A DNA stretch of 64,000 bases, from positions 1 to 64,000 of the forward strand of contig JAFANP010000034.1 of NCBI GenBank assembly GCA_019232625.1, read 5' to 3'. The notes beneath the pieces are model-generated. The model was not told the origin of the DNA, did not search any database, and saw only the letters and a program-made list of their open reading frames with translations. Position numbers and translations under genes: made by a program. This stretch comes from Alphaproteobacteria bacterium (lineage in GTDB: Bacteria > Pseudomonadota > Alphaproteobacteria > Sphingomonadales > Sphingomonadaceae). Shown piece by piece: positions 53,927 through 62,252 of the stretch; within the stretch, counting starts at the first letter, position 1, and each line of letters begins with the position of its first letter.

Positions 53927-55699
53927 GTGGCCCCACCTCTCGAGATCCTGCGCAAGACGTTCGGCTTCGCCGCCTTCCGCGGACCGCAGGAGGCGGTGAT
54001 CGCGCGGGTCATGGCGGGCCAGCATACGCTCGCGGTGATGCCGACCGGGGCGGGCAAGTCGCTCTGCTACCAGGTGCCGGCGGTGGCGCTCGGCGGCACC
54101 GCGCTGGTCGTCTCGCCGCTCATCGCGCTGATGCACGACCAGATCCGCTCGGCGGAAGGCTTCGGCCTGCGCGCCGCTTCGCTGACCTCCGCCGACGACA
54201 ACCGCCAGGAGACGATGGCGCGGCTGAAGGCGGGCGAGCTCGACCTGCTCTACGTCGCCCCGGAGCGGGCGAGCACGCCGGCCTTCCGGGAGCTGGCGGC
54301 GCGGCTGCCCTTGTCGCTGATCGCGGTCGACGAGGCGCATTGCGTGTCGGAATGGGGACACGATTTCCGCCCGGACTACCGCCTGCTGCGGCCGCTGCTC
54401 GACGCCTTCCCGAACGTGCCGCGGCTCGCCCTTACCGCCACCGCCGACCGGCAGACGCGGGCCGACATCCTCGTCCAGCTCGGCATCGCGGAGGACGGGC
54501 TCGTCCTCGCCGGCTTCGACCGGCCCAACATACGCTATCACGTCCGGCCCCGCGACGGCGCCGCGCAGCAGCTCAAGGCGCTGCTCGCCGAGCAGCCGGG
54601 CCCGGGCATCGTCTACGTGCCGAGCCGCGACAAGGCGGAGAAGCTGGCCGAGCAGCTCTCGACCCCGGGCCGCCGCGCCCTTGCCTATCATGCGGGGCTC
54701 GACCCGGCGGTGCGGGCGCGCAACCAGGCCGCCTTCGTCGCCTCGGAAGACATGGTGATGGTGGCGACGATCGCTTTCGGCATGGGAATCGACAAGCCCG
54801 ACGTGCGCTTCGTCGCCCATGCCGGCCTGCCCAAGTCGATCGAGGCCTATTACCAGGAAACGGGCCGCGCCGGCCGCGACGGCGAGCCGGCCGAGGCCTG
54901 GCTGCTGTGGGGCGCCGAGGATTTCGCCCGCGCCCGCCAGCGCCTGGAGAGCGAGGTGCCGGAGGAGCGGCGGCCGGGCGAGCGCCAACGCCTGAACGCG
55001 CTCGCCGCCCTGGTCGAGACGGCCGGCTGCCGCCGCGCCCTGCTGCTGCGGCACTTCGGCGAGGATCCGGCGGAGCGCTGCGGCAATTGCGACAATTGCC
55101 TCGCGCCGCCCGCGACGGTGGATGCGACGGAGCTGGCGCGCAAGCTCCTCTCCGCCGCCTTCCGCACCGAGATGCGGTTCGGCCTCGGCCACCTCACCGA
55201 CGTCCTCGCCGGCCGGGAGACGGACAAGGTGCTGGGCTCGGGCCATCACCGCCTTTCCGTCTTCGGCATCGCCGACGAGGAGGAGCTGGCGCTGGTCAAG
55301 CCGGTCGGGCGCGCCCTGCTCGCGCGCGACGCGCTCCGCGCCGATGCCTATGGCGGCCTCTCCTTCGGCCCCGGCGCGCGGCCGCTGCTCAAGGGCGACG
55401 ACCGGCTCGAGTTGGTCCTCGCGCCCAAGCGCGAGCGGCGCTCCCGCCGCGACCGCGCCGCCAATCCCGAGGGCGATCCCCTGTTCGAGGCGCTGCGCGC
55501 CTGCCGCCGCGACCTCGCCCGCGAGGCGGGGGTGCCGCCCTACGTCGTCTTCCACGACAGCACGTTGCGGGAGATGGCGGAACTCAGGCCGACGACGGTC
55601 CAGGCGCTGTCTCGGGTCTCGGGCGTCGGCGCCGCCAAGCTGGACAAATATGGCGCCGCCTTCGTCGCGGTCGTCCGCTCTCACGCCGAGGCGGCATGA
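53927..55699 (+). CDS. recQ: ATP-dependent DNA helicase RecQ
   Basis: A 590-residue 3'-5' helicase. The Walker A is TGAGKSLC (K44), the DEAH box is in VDEAHCVSEWGHDFRPDY, and the RecQ-specific arginine finger lies in ETGRAGRDG. The zinc cysteines are CRR...CGNCDNC, then a winged helix, and a C-terminal HRDC domain (about 515-585, LFEALRACRRDLARE). The start is GTG after a GGAGGG site. It overlaps the next gene by four bases. Confidence 0.97.
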   Translation: MAPPLEILRKTFGFAAFRGPQEAVIARVMAGQHTLAVMPTGAGKSLCYQVPAVALGGTALVVSPLIALMHDQIRSAEGFGLRAASLTSADDNRQETMARLKAGELDLLYVAPERASTPAFRELAARLPLSLIAVDEAHCVSEWGHDFRPDYRLLRPLLDAFPNVPRLALTATADRQTRADILVQLGIAEDGLVLAGFDRPNIRYHVRPRDGAAQQLKALLAEQPGPGIVYVPSRDKAEKLAEQLSTPGRRALAYHAGLDPAVRARNQAAFVASEDMVMVATIAFGMGIDKPDVRFVAHAGLPKSIEAYYQETGRAGRDGEPAEAWLLWGAEDFARARQRLESEVPEERRPGERQRLNALAALVETAGCRRALLLRHFGEDPAERCGNCDNCLAPPATVDATELARKLLSAAFRTEMRFGLGHLTDVLAGRETDKVLGSGHHRLSVFGIADEEELALVKPVGRALLARDALRADAYGGLSFGPGARPLLKGDDRLELVLAPKRERRSRRDRAANPEGDPLFEALRACRRDLAREAGVPPYVVFHDSTLREMAELRPTTVQALSRVSGVGAAKLDKYGAAFVAVVRSHAEAA

Positions 55700-56106
55700 G
55701 CCGGCGGCGCCTTGAGGAGCGGGTCTGGGTGGCGCCGCGGCAGGTCCGCCCGGCGGACGTGCCGGCCCTTGCTGCCGAAGGGATACGTATCCTTGTGAAC
55801 AACCGCCCGGACGGCGAGGAGCCCGGCCAGCCGAGCGCGGCCGAGATCGCCGAGGCGGCGGCGGAGGCAGGCCTCGCCTATCGCCACATCCCCGTTGCCG
55901 GGGGATTCTCGCCGGCGCAGGCGGAGGCGATGGCGGAGGCTCTGGACCAGGGCCCGGCCCTCCTCTTCTGCCGGACCGGCACCCGCTCCACCTATTTGTG
56001 GGCGTTGGCGCGGAGCCGCGGCGGCGAGGACCCCCAGGCGCTGACGTCGCGCGCCGCGGCCGCCGGCTACGACCTGGCGCCGATCCTGCCCCTGCTCAGC
56101 CGCTGA
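55696..56106 (+). CDS. DUF442/TIGR01244 phosphatase-like protein
   Basis: A 136-residue protein of the Blh/TIGR01244 group, a dual-specificity-phosphatase-like fold. LFCRTGTRST is the cysteine-arginine loop and ILVNNRPDGEEPGQPS is the family's characteristic N-terminal segment. Some members are fused to beta-lactamase-fold sulfur dioxygenases and act in sulfide oxidation; here it stands alone after recQ. The last 11 bases overlap the convergent DUF2007 gene. Confidence 0.9.
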   Translation: MSRRRLEERVWVAPRQVRPADVPALAAEGIRILVNNRPDGEEPGQPSAAEIAEAAAEAGLAYRHIPVAGGFSPAQAEAMAEALDQGPALLFCRTGTRSTYLWALARSRGGEDPQALTSRAAAAGYDLAPILPLLSR

Positions 56107-56293
56107 GGCAACCCCGCGCCCGGGCGAGATCCTCCTCGTCCACCATCAGGCGGACCGGCACCACGCCGTCGAGGCCGCCCCAATTGGTCTCCAGGTCGAA
56201 GATGAAGCTGTCTATGCCCAAGTCGGTGAGGCGCGACTGGGCGATCCCCGCCTCGAAGCCGTTGTAGAATTTCGCCGCCTCGACCAGCGCCAT
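56096..56293 (-). CDS. DUF2007 domain protein (putative signal-transducing)
   Basis: A 65-residue protein: MALVEAAKFYNGFEAGIAQS and LVDEEDLARAR-type end (MVDEEDLARARGCLSG) match DUF2007 (PII-like small domain). The ATG at 56293 overlaps the DUF924 stop by one base; a GTG at 56296 is an alternative. Function is unclear. Third gene in the tldD operon. Confidence 0.85.
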   Translation of the reverse strand: MALVEAAKFYNGFEAGIAQSRLTDLGIDSFIFDLETNWGGLDGVVPVRLMVDEEDLARARGCLSG

Positions 56294-56826
56294 CACCAGG
56301 GGACCACGTCGGCGGCGGCGGCTTCGTCGCCGCGGGGCGGCCGCCCGAGGACGGCGTTGCGGTGGGGGAACCGGCCGAAGCGGGCGATGACGTCATGGTG
56401 CTTGCGGGCGTAGGCGAGCTGATCCTCGTCGCCCAAGGCGGTGAAGAGGGCGAGGGAGCGGCGCTGATCGTCGGCATCCTCGCTGTGCTGGAAGGGCATG
56501 TAGAGGAAGCCGCGCTCCGCCGGGCTCGCCGCCTCGTCGAGCCGCCGCTCGACCGCGCCCTTGGCCACCGCCAGCGCGAGAGGATCGGTCGAGAACTGGT
56601 CCGCATGGCCGCGGAACATGTTGCGGGGGAATTGGTCGAACAGGATCACCGCCGCGACGGCGTCGCGGGCGCTGCCGAGGAACGCCTCGGGCAGATTCTC
56701 CCGCTCCTTTTCCCAAACAGGGAGGAATCGGTCGCGGATGTCGGCGTCGAGCGCGGGATCGCCGCGCCACCATTGCTCCTTGGTGAGGGCGAACCAGAAG
56801 GCGAGGAGGTCGTCCTGCCACGCCAT
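56293..56826 (-). CDS. DUF924 family protein
   Basis: A 177-residue helical protein with the DUF924 hallmarks: VILFDQFPRNMFRG, ERGFLYMPFQHSED and FPHRNAVLGR. The family resembles tetratricopeptide folds and has no proven biochemical role. It overlaps tldD by one base (TGATG) and DUF2007 likewise, so the three are co-translated. Confidence 0.92.
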   Translation of the reverse strand: MAWQDDLLAFWFALTKEQWWRGDPALDADIRDRFLPVWEKERENLPEAFLGSARDAVAAVILFDQFPRNMFRGHADQFSTDPLALAVAKGAVERRLDEAASPAERGFLYMPFQHSEDADDQRRSLALFTALGDEDQLAYARKHHDVIARFGRFPHRNAVLGRPPRGDEAAAADVVPW

Positions 56827-58256
56827 CAGGCGGCGGTGCCGCCGATCGTCAGCCCCTCGATCATCAAGGTGGGCTGGCCCACCCCCGCGGGAACGGACTG
56901 GCCGCCCTTGCCGCAGACGCCGACTCCCTCGTCCAGCGCCATGTCGTTGCCGATCGCCGCCACCCGGGTGAGCACGGTCGGTCCGTCGCCGATCAGCGTC
57001 GCGCCCTTGAGCGGGGCGCCGAGCCTGCCGTTCTCGATCCGATAGGCCTCGGTGCAGGAGAAGACGAACTTGCCCGAGGTGATGTCCACCTGCCCCCCGC
57101 CGAAGCTCTTGGCGTAGATGCCGTTCCCGGCGCGGGCGAGTATCTCGCCCGGATCCTCGGTGCCGCCCAGCATGAACGTGTTGGTCATGCGCGGCATCGG
57201 GGCGTGGGAGAAGCTCTCGCGGCGGCCGTTGCCGGTCGGCGCAACGCCCATCAGCCGCGCGTTCAGCCGATCGTGGATATAGCCCTTGAGGATGCCGTCC
57301 TCGATCAGCGTCGTGCGCTGCGTCGGAGTCCCCTCGTCGTCGATGGTGAGGGAGCCGCGGCGTTCGCCAATCGCGCCGTCGTCCACCACGGTGACGCCGG
57401 GGGCGGCGACGCGTTCGCCGACGCGGCCGGAAAAGGCGGAGGTGCCCTTGCGGTTGAAGTCGCCCTCGAGGCCGTGGCCGATCGCCTCGTGGAGGAGGAC
57501 TCCGGGCCAGCCCGGGCCGAGCACGACGGTCATCTCCCCCGCCGGGGCGGCGACCGAGTCGAGATTGACGAGCGCCTGGCCGAGCGCGACGTCGATCGCC
57601 CGGCGCCAAGTCCCCTCCTCGAAAAAGGCGTCGTAGAGATAGCGTCCGCCCAGGCCGTGATAGCCGGTCTCCCGCCGCCCGTTCTGCTCGACGACGATCT
57701 GCACGCCGAGGCGGACCAGCGGCCGTACGTCATGGGCGACGAAGCCGTCGGCGCGCACGATCTCGATCACCGACCAGGAGCCGGACAGACCCACCGTCAC
57801 CTGCGCCACGCGCGGGTCGCGGGCGCGGGCGGCGGCGTCGATCGTCTGGCAGAGCTCGACCTTGCGGGAGAAGGGTATGAGGCCGAGCGGGTCGGACTCG
57901 GTGTAGAGGCGGGCGTTGGTGCGACGCGGCGCCGCCGGGCGCGCGCCGCGGGCGGGATCGAGGACGGTCATCGTCTCCGCCGCGCGCCGGATCGCCGCTT
58001 CGCTGAGCTCGTTGGCATGGGCGAAGGCGGTGGTCTCCCCCGAGACGCCGCGCAGCCCGAAGCCGGCATTGGTCTGGAAATCCGCCGTCTTGAGCCGGCC
58101 GTCGTCGAAGCCGAAGCTTTCCGACGCGGTATATTGGAGGAACAGCTCGCCGTCGTCGCAGCCCTTTAGCGCGTCGGCGGTGAGGCGAAGCGCGGAGTCC
58201 GGAGTCAGCGCATCGTCGCGATAAAGGAAGCGGCGGGGATCGGGGGAAAGGTTCAT
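56826..58256 (-). CDS. tldD: Metalloprotease TldD
   Basis: A 476-residue zinc protease subunit that with TldE (PmbA) degrades unfolded peptides and trims modified peptides. The zinc motif is HEAIGH (256-261) followed by EGD. Length is normal (about 480). TldE is not in the window. ATG at 58256 is used because the in-frame sequence upstream (to 58292) overlaps the divergent NUDIX region and lacks family features. First gene of the tldD-DUF924-DUF2007 operon. Confidence 0.96.
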   Translation of the reverse strand: MNLSPDPRRFLYRDDALTPDSALRLTADALKGCDDGELFLQYTASESFGFDDGRLKTADFQTNAGFGLRGVSGETTAFAHANELSEAAIRRAAETMTVLDPARGARPAAPRRTNARLYTESDPLGLIPFSRKVELCQTIDAAARARDPRVAQVTVGLSGSWSVIEIVRADGFVAHDVRPLVRLGVQIVVEQNGRRETGYHGLGGRYLYDAFFEEGTWRRAIDVALGQALVNLDSVAAPAGEMTVVLGPGWPGVLLHEAIGHGLEGDFNRKGTSAFSGRVGERVAAPGVTVVDDGAIGERRGSLTIDDEGTPTQRTTLIEDGILKGYIHDRLNARLMGVAPTGNGRRESFSHAPMPRMTNTFMLGGTEDPGEILARAGNGIYAKSFGGGQVDITSGKFVFSCTEAYRIENGRLGAPLKGATLIGDGPTVLTRVAAIGNDMALDEGVGVCGKGGQSVPAGVGQPTLMIEGLTIGGTAA

Positions 58257-58315
58257 GCCTTCAGATATAGGCCCGCGCGCTGGCCGCGCCACCCCGCAGC
58301 GGCTAGTCTCGGCGA

Positions 58316-58777
58316 ATGAGGCTGTTGATCAGGCTGGGGTACGGCCTTCGCCGGTTTCTCCTGCGCCGGCTGCGGATCAGGACCCGCGGCGTCAAGGTGA
58401 TGGTGTTCAACGGGGCGGGGGAGATATTGCTCATCCGCAACAGCTACGGCGATCGCGGCGCCTTCCTGCTGCCGGGCGGAGGGATCGGCTTCGGCGAGAG
58501 CCCGGAGGCGGCGGCGGTGCGCGAGGTGCGAGAGGAGGCGGGAGTCCCGGTCCACCGCCTCGCGCCGCTCGCCCGCTATGCGTCGGCGGCGGAGGGGAAG
58601 CGGGACACCGTCTTCCTCTTCCGCGGCGAAACCGACTCCGTGCCCGAGGCGGACGGGCGGGAGGTCGTCGAGGCGCGCTTCTTCGCGCTGGATTCGCTCC
58701 CGCCGCGCGTTTCGGCGGCGACGCTCAGGCGTATCGCCGAGCTTCGCGGCGAGCGCGCCCGCGACGGGCGCTGGTGA
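58316..58777 (+). CDS. NUDIX hydrolase
   Basis: A 153-residue protein with a complete Nudix box at about 55-77 (GGGIGFGE, then REVREEAG). An N-terminal basic stretch (LRRFLLRRLRIRTRG) precedes the domain. It hydrolyses a nucleoside-diphosphate-linked compound; the substrate is not predictable. It diverges from tldD across 59 bases. Confidence 0.92.
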   Translation: MRLLIRLGYGLRRFLLRRLRIRTRGVKVMVFNGAGEILLIRNSYGDRGAFLLPGGGIGFGESPEAAAVREVREEAGVPVHRLAPLARYASAAEGKRDTVFLFRGETDSVPEADGREVVEARFFALDSLPPRVSAATLRRIAELRGERARDGRW

Positions 58778-58792
58778 CCGGCTCCGCGACCG

Positions 58793-59002
58793 TCAGGCGG
58801 CGGCGGCGCTGCCCTCGTCGGCCGGGCCGCCCTTGAGGACGAAGCGCTTGTCGCAATAGCCGCAGTCGACGAAGCCCTTCTCGTCGATCTGAAGGTAGAC
58901 GCGCGGATGGCCGAGCGCGGGATGGGTCTGCGCGGCCCCGTCGCACGCGACGCGCGGGCTGGTCACATAGACGATCTCGGGCGTGAAGCGGTCGGTCTGC
59001 AT
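58793..59002 (-). CDS. Zinc-finger domain protein (NDUFS6-type)
   Basis: A 69-residue protein with a C-x(n)-H-x(n)-C-x2-C metal site: VACDG, HPRVYL and [11 protein letters not shown]. This is the fold of the complex I NDUFS6 subunit and its alphaproteobacterial homologues, which bind zinc. It may be a complex I assembly or accessory subunit, but the nuo genes are not here. It converges on the NUDIX gene with a 15-base gap. Confidence 0.88.
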   Translation of the reverse strand: MQTDRFTPEIVYVTSPRVACDGAAQTHPALGHPRVYLQIDEKGFVDCGYCDKRFVLKGGPADEGSAAAA

Positions 59003-59068
59003 GGTCGGCGCTGTAGCAACGGGCGAGGCGGGGGGACAGCCACTTGTTGGCCGCCCCCTCGCCCCGCG

Positions 59069-59860
59069 TCAGCTTTCGCTCTTCTCGGCCTCCGCCGTCC
59101 CCGGCTCCGCCTGCTTGCGGTGCATCTGCGCTGCGACGCCGCCGCCGAGCATCGTCGCAGCCGCCACCTGAACCTTGTTGTGGAGCCCGTGGATGACGCT
59201 GCGCTCGCCCGCCATCATCGCGTCGTAGCCGGTCCTGGCGACGTCGGCGGGATCGTCCTTCTTCATCGTGCCGACCTTGGTGTCCATCATGTCGGCGCGC
59301 TCGAAGAACTCGGTGTCGGTCGCGCCGGGCTTGAGGCAGGTGACGGTGACGCCGCTGTCCTTGAGCTCGTTGCCCAAAGCGTCGGCGAAGCTGTCGATGA
59401 ACGCCTTGGAGCCGTTGTAGACGGCCTGGAAGGCGCCCGGGATGTGCCCGGCGATCGACCCGGTGATGAGGATCCGCCCCTCGCCCCGCGCCACCATGGA
59501 GCGGGCGACCTTCTGGAGGAGGTAGAGGGTGCCGGTGACGTTGGTGTCGACGACGTGACGCCATTCCGCCGGATCCTGGTCGAGGAAGGCGCGGCCGAGA
59601 CCGTGGCCGGCATTGGCGAACAAGGCGTCGATCGGCCGTCCTCCCGCGGCGTCGAGCAGGCGGTCGACGCCCTCCCATGTCGAAAGGTCCACCTCCACGT
59701 TGGAAACCTCGACGCCGAGCCCGTCGAGCTGGCCGGATGCGTCCACCAGCGGCGTGTCGGCCGCGACGACGAGGTCGAACCCGTCGCGGGCGGCGAGCTT
59801 CGCCAGTTCCAGGCCGATGCCGCTCGAGGCACCTGTGACGATCGCGAGTCTGTCAGCCAT
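59069..59860 (-). CDS. SDR family NAD(P)-dependent oxidoreductase
   Basis: A 263-residue classical short-chain dehydrogenase. TGASSGIG is at 9-16, NAG at 83-85, and the catalytic S135, Y148, K152 (YNGSK) are all present. ATG at 59860 overlaps the end of the P450 gene by eight bases, so the two form an operon, and the SDR may act on the P450 product. The terminal 40 residues are polar and variable. Confidence 0.92.
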   Translation of the reverse strand: MADRLAIVTGASSGIGLELAKLAARDGFDLVVAADTPLVDASGQLDGLGVEVSNVEVDLSTWEGVDRLLDAAGGRPIDALFANAGHGLGRAFLDQDPAEWRHVVDTNVTGTLYLLQKVARSMVARGEGRILITGSIAGHIPGAFQAVYNGSKAFIDSFADALGNELKDSGVTVTCLKPGATDTEFFERADMMDTKVGTMKKDDPADVARTGYDAMMAGERSVIHGLHNKVQVAAATMLGGGVAAQMHRKQAEPGTAEAEKSES

Positions 59861-61238
59861 CGAAGTCTCCATCCGGGGAAAGCGGGTTAACCGCCCCCAG
59901 CAGGGCCGGTTCCCGGCGGCTGCGGGGAAGCGGACGCAGAGAGAGGCGGAGCGCGAAATGGTCGAACGTCGCCGGCAGCGCCTCGGGATCGAGGCCGGTC
60001 CCGGGCGGCAGCAGCACCACGTGCCGCCGGATCGCCGCCTCGATCCAGGCGCCGGCGACGAGCAGGACGAGGTTCGCCGCCGGACAGCCGGCCGGACCGG
60101 CGCTGAACGGGACGAACGGCCAGGCCTCGGCCCGCCCGTCGAGCCAGGCGGCGGGGGTGAACCGGTCCGCATAGGGTATCCGGCCGCGGTCGCGGTGGAA
60201 GAAGGGAAGATGGACGAGCAGGCCGGTTCCGGCCGGCAGGGTGCGGCCCTCCCAGTCTGTGTCGCGCTCGGAGCGGCGCAGCACGGCCGGAGTCGTCGGC
60301 CAGAGGCGGAGGGTGTCCAGCATTGCGGCCCGCACGAAGGGCCGGTCCCGCCGCGCCCGCGCCGCCGCGTCGGGGTGCAGGGCAAGCATCGCCAGCGTGC
60401 GGAAGGCGCCGATCGCGGCGGCGTCGAAGGCGAAGAGCCAGTGGGCGATCTGGTCCTCCGGCGCCGCCTCGGGCGTCGCGCGGGCCCTGGCGAGGCCGGC
60501 GAGGCTGTCCGCCGGCGCCTGGCGCAGCTTCTCCCCCACGGCGGCCAGGAAGGTCCGGCGGAGCCGGCGCCGGCGGGGCTTCAGGAAGGCCCAATTGGCG
60601 TCGCCGCGCAGCGCGTGGAGCATGGCGGTCAGCGCTTCGTCGTCCCGCGCGGCGGGACCGAAGATGGCCGCCCGCACCATCCGGAACCAGGCCGCCTGGA
60701 ACTCGGGCCAGGCGAAGCCTCCCCGCGCCAGGAGCGAAGCCGCCTCGCCCTCGCAGAGGCGGATCAGCGCCGGCGCCAGGCTGTGGACGGGACAGCCGGT
60801 CTCGAGGACGGCCTCGTTGAAGCGGCGGCGCTCGGCCCTTTCGGCGCCGGAGGAGACGAGCACGCCGCGCGGCTGGAAGTGGGCCAGCGACGCACGCTTC
60901 TCGGGCGTGTCGGCGGCGAACGGCTCCGGCGTCTCGGCGAGCAGCCGGCGGAGGTGGCGCGGCGAAAGGATCAACGCCGCGCCGCGCAGGGGGAAGGCGA
61001 GGCGCAGCGGCCCCTCGCCATATTTGGCGCGTAGCCGCGCGAGGAGGGCGATGCCGCGCGCCTCCGCATCGGTGCGGGCGAGGAAGCGCACCATGGCGGG
61101 ACGGCGCCGGATCAGGCCCTTGGCGAAGAGCGGCCCCGCGGCCAGGAGAAGGATGCGCAGCGTGTCGGCCGGCGATGCTTTGGGAAGCGGGGCGGGCGCG
61201 GCGACGGTCACGGCGGCAACAACGCCCGATCGGCGCAC
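59853..61238 (-). CDS. Cytochrome P450, atypical
   Basis: A 461-residue P450. The haem loop is FSAGPAGCPA (378-387): F378, G381 and the ligand C385 are kept, but A387 replaces the usual final glycine. The K-helix ExxR is DTLR (308-311), Asp for Glu. In the I-helix (about 265-285) the acid-alcohol pair has D272 followed by Ala, not Thr. It should still bind haem; oxygen activation may be changed. No ferredoxin or reductase gene adjoins. It is coupled to an SDR gene and diverges from the ABC ATPase gene. Substrate unknown. Confidence 0.88.
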   Translation of the reverse strand: MRRSGVVAAVTVAAPAPLPKASPADTLRILLLAAGPLFAKGLIRRRPAMVRFLARTDAEARGIALLARLRAKYGEGPLRLAFPLRGAALILSPRHLRRLLAETPEPFAADTPEKRASLAHFQPRGVLVSSGAERAERRRFNEAVLETGCPVHSLAPALIRLCEGEAASLLARGGFAWPEFQAAWFRMVRAAIFGPAARDDEALTAMLHALRGDANWAFLKPRRRRLRRTFLAAVGEKLRQAPADSLAGLARARATPEAAPEDQIAHWLFAFDAAAIGAFRTLAMLALHPDAAARARRDRPFVRAAMLDTLRLWPTTPAVLRRSERDTDWEGRTLPAGTGLLVHLPFFHRDRGRIPYADRFTPAAWLDGRAEAWPFVPFSAGPAGCPAANLVLLVAGAWIEAAIRRHVVLLPPGTGLDPEALPATFDHFALRLSLRPLPRSRREPALLGAVNPLSPDGDFDG

Positions 61239-61280
61239 CGGCTCCTAGGCGAGCGCCGCCCGAGCCGCTAAACGCGGCGG

Positions 61281-62213
61281 ATGACCGCAGCCGCCGCCAT
61301 CTCGATCCGCGACCTCCAGAAGACCTATGCCGGCGGCAAGCGCGCCCTCGACGGAGTCAGCCTGGAGGTTCCGCGCGGCCAGATATTCGGGCTCCTCGGC
61401 CCGAACGGCGCGGGCAAGTCGACGCTGATCAACATCCTCGCGGGCCTGGTCAACAAGAGCGGCGGGACGGCCTCGATCTGGGGCTTCGACATCGACCAGC
61501 ACCCGCGCAACGCCAAGGTGTCGATCGGCATCGTGCCGCAGGAGATCGTCTTCGATCCCTTCTTCACCCCGTCGGAGACGCTTGAGATCCAGGCGGGGCT
61601 CTACGGCGTGCCGAAGGACAAGAGGCAGACCGCCGAGCTGCTTCGCGCCATGCACCTCGAAGACAAGGCGAACGCCTATTCGCGCACGCTCTCCGGCGGC
61701 ATGAAGCGCCGCCTGCTGGTCGCCAAGGCGATGGTCCACTCGCCGCCCATCCTCGTCCTCGACGAGCCGACCGCCGGCGTCGACATCGAGCTGAGGCAGC
61801 AGCTCTGGGCCTATGTGCGGCGGCTGAACGAGGAGGGCGTCACCATCGTCCTCACCACCCATTATCTTGAGGAAGCCGAGGAGCTCTGCGGCCGGATCGC
61901 GATCATCAACCACGGCCGCCTCATCGCCAACGAAGCGACGCGGGCGCTGGTCGGGATGGCCCAGGAGAAGGCGGTCGAGGTCACCGTCGACCGCGACGTC
62001 GCGCAGCTGCCCGACGCGCGCTGCTTCGAGAAGATCGAACTGAAGGGGGAGCGGACCCTCGCCGTCACCTACCGCAAGGACAAGGTGAATGCCGGCGAGG
62101 TGCTCGCGGCCCTGCAGCGGGAGGGGTTCGGGATCGTCGACGTCTCCACCCGAGAGGCCGACCTGGAGGACGTCTTCCTCAACCTCACCCGCGCCAGTGA
62201 CTCGGGTGAGTGA
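61281..62213 (+). CDS. ABC transporter ATP-binding protein (ABC-2 type), orphan
   Basis: A 310-residue ATPase of the YadG/NatA-like group. Walker A is GPNGAGKST, signature LSGGMKRRL, Walker B ILVLDEPTAG, H-loop LTTHYLEEAEE. A C-terminal regulatory region (about 220-305, with AVEVTVDRDV and FGIVDVSTREADLEDVF) follows. Normally a separate ABC-2 permease gene is next, but nadB follows here, so the partner must be elsewhere. Substrate unknown; probably export. Confidence 0.92.
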   Translation: MTAAAAISIRDLQKTYAGGKRALDGVSLEVPRGQIFGLLGPNGAGKSTLINILAGLVNKSGGTASIWGFDIDQHPRNAKVSIGIVPQEIVFDPFFTPSETLEIQAGLYGVPKDKRQTAELLRAMHLEDKANAYSRTLSGGMKRRLLVAKAMVHSPPILVLDEPTAGVDIELRQQLWAYVRRLNEEGVTIVLTTHYLEEAEELCGRIAIINHGRLIANEATRALVGMAQEKAVEVTVDRDVAQLPDARCFEKIELKGERTLAVTYRKDKVNAGEVLAALQREGFGIVDVSTREADLEDVFLNLTRASDSGE

Positions 62214-62252
62214 CGGTCTGAAGGCCTTTCCGCCCGCGGGGGAGGGAAGGCG

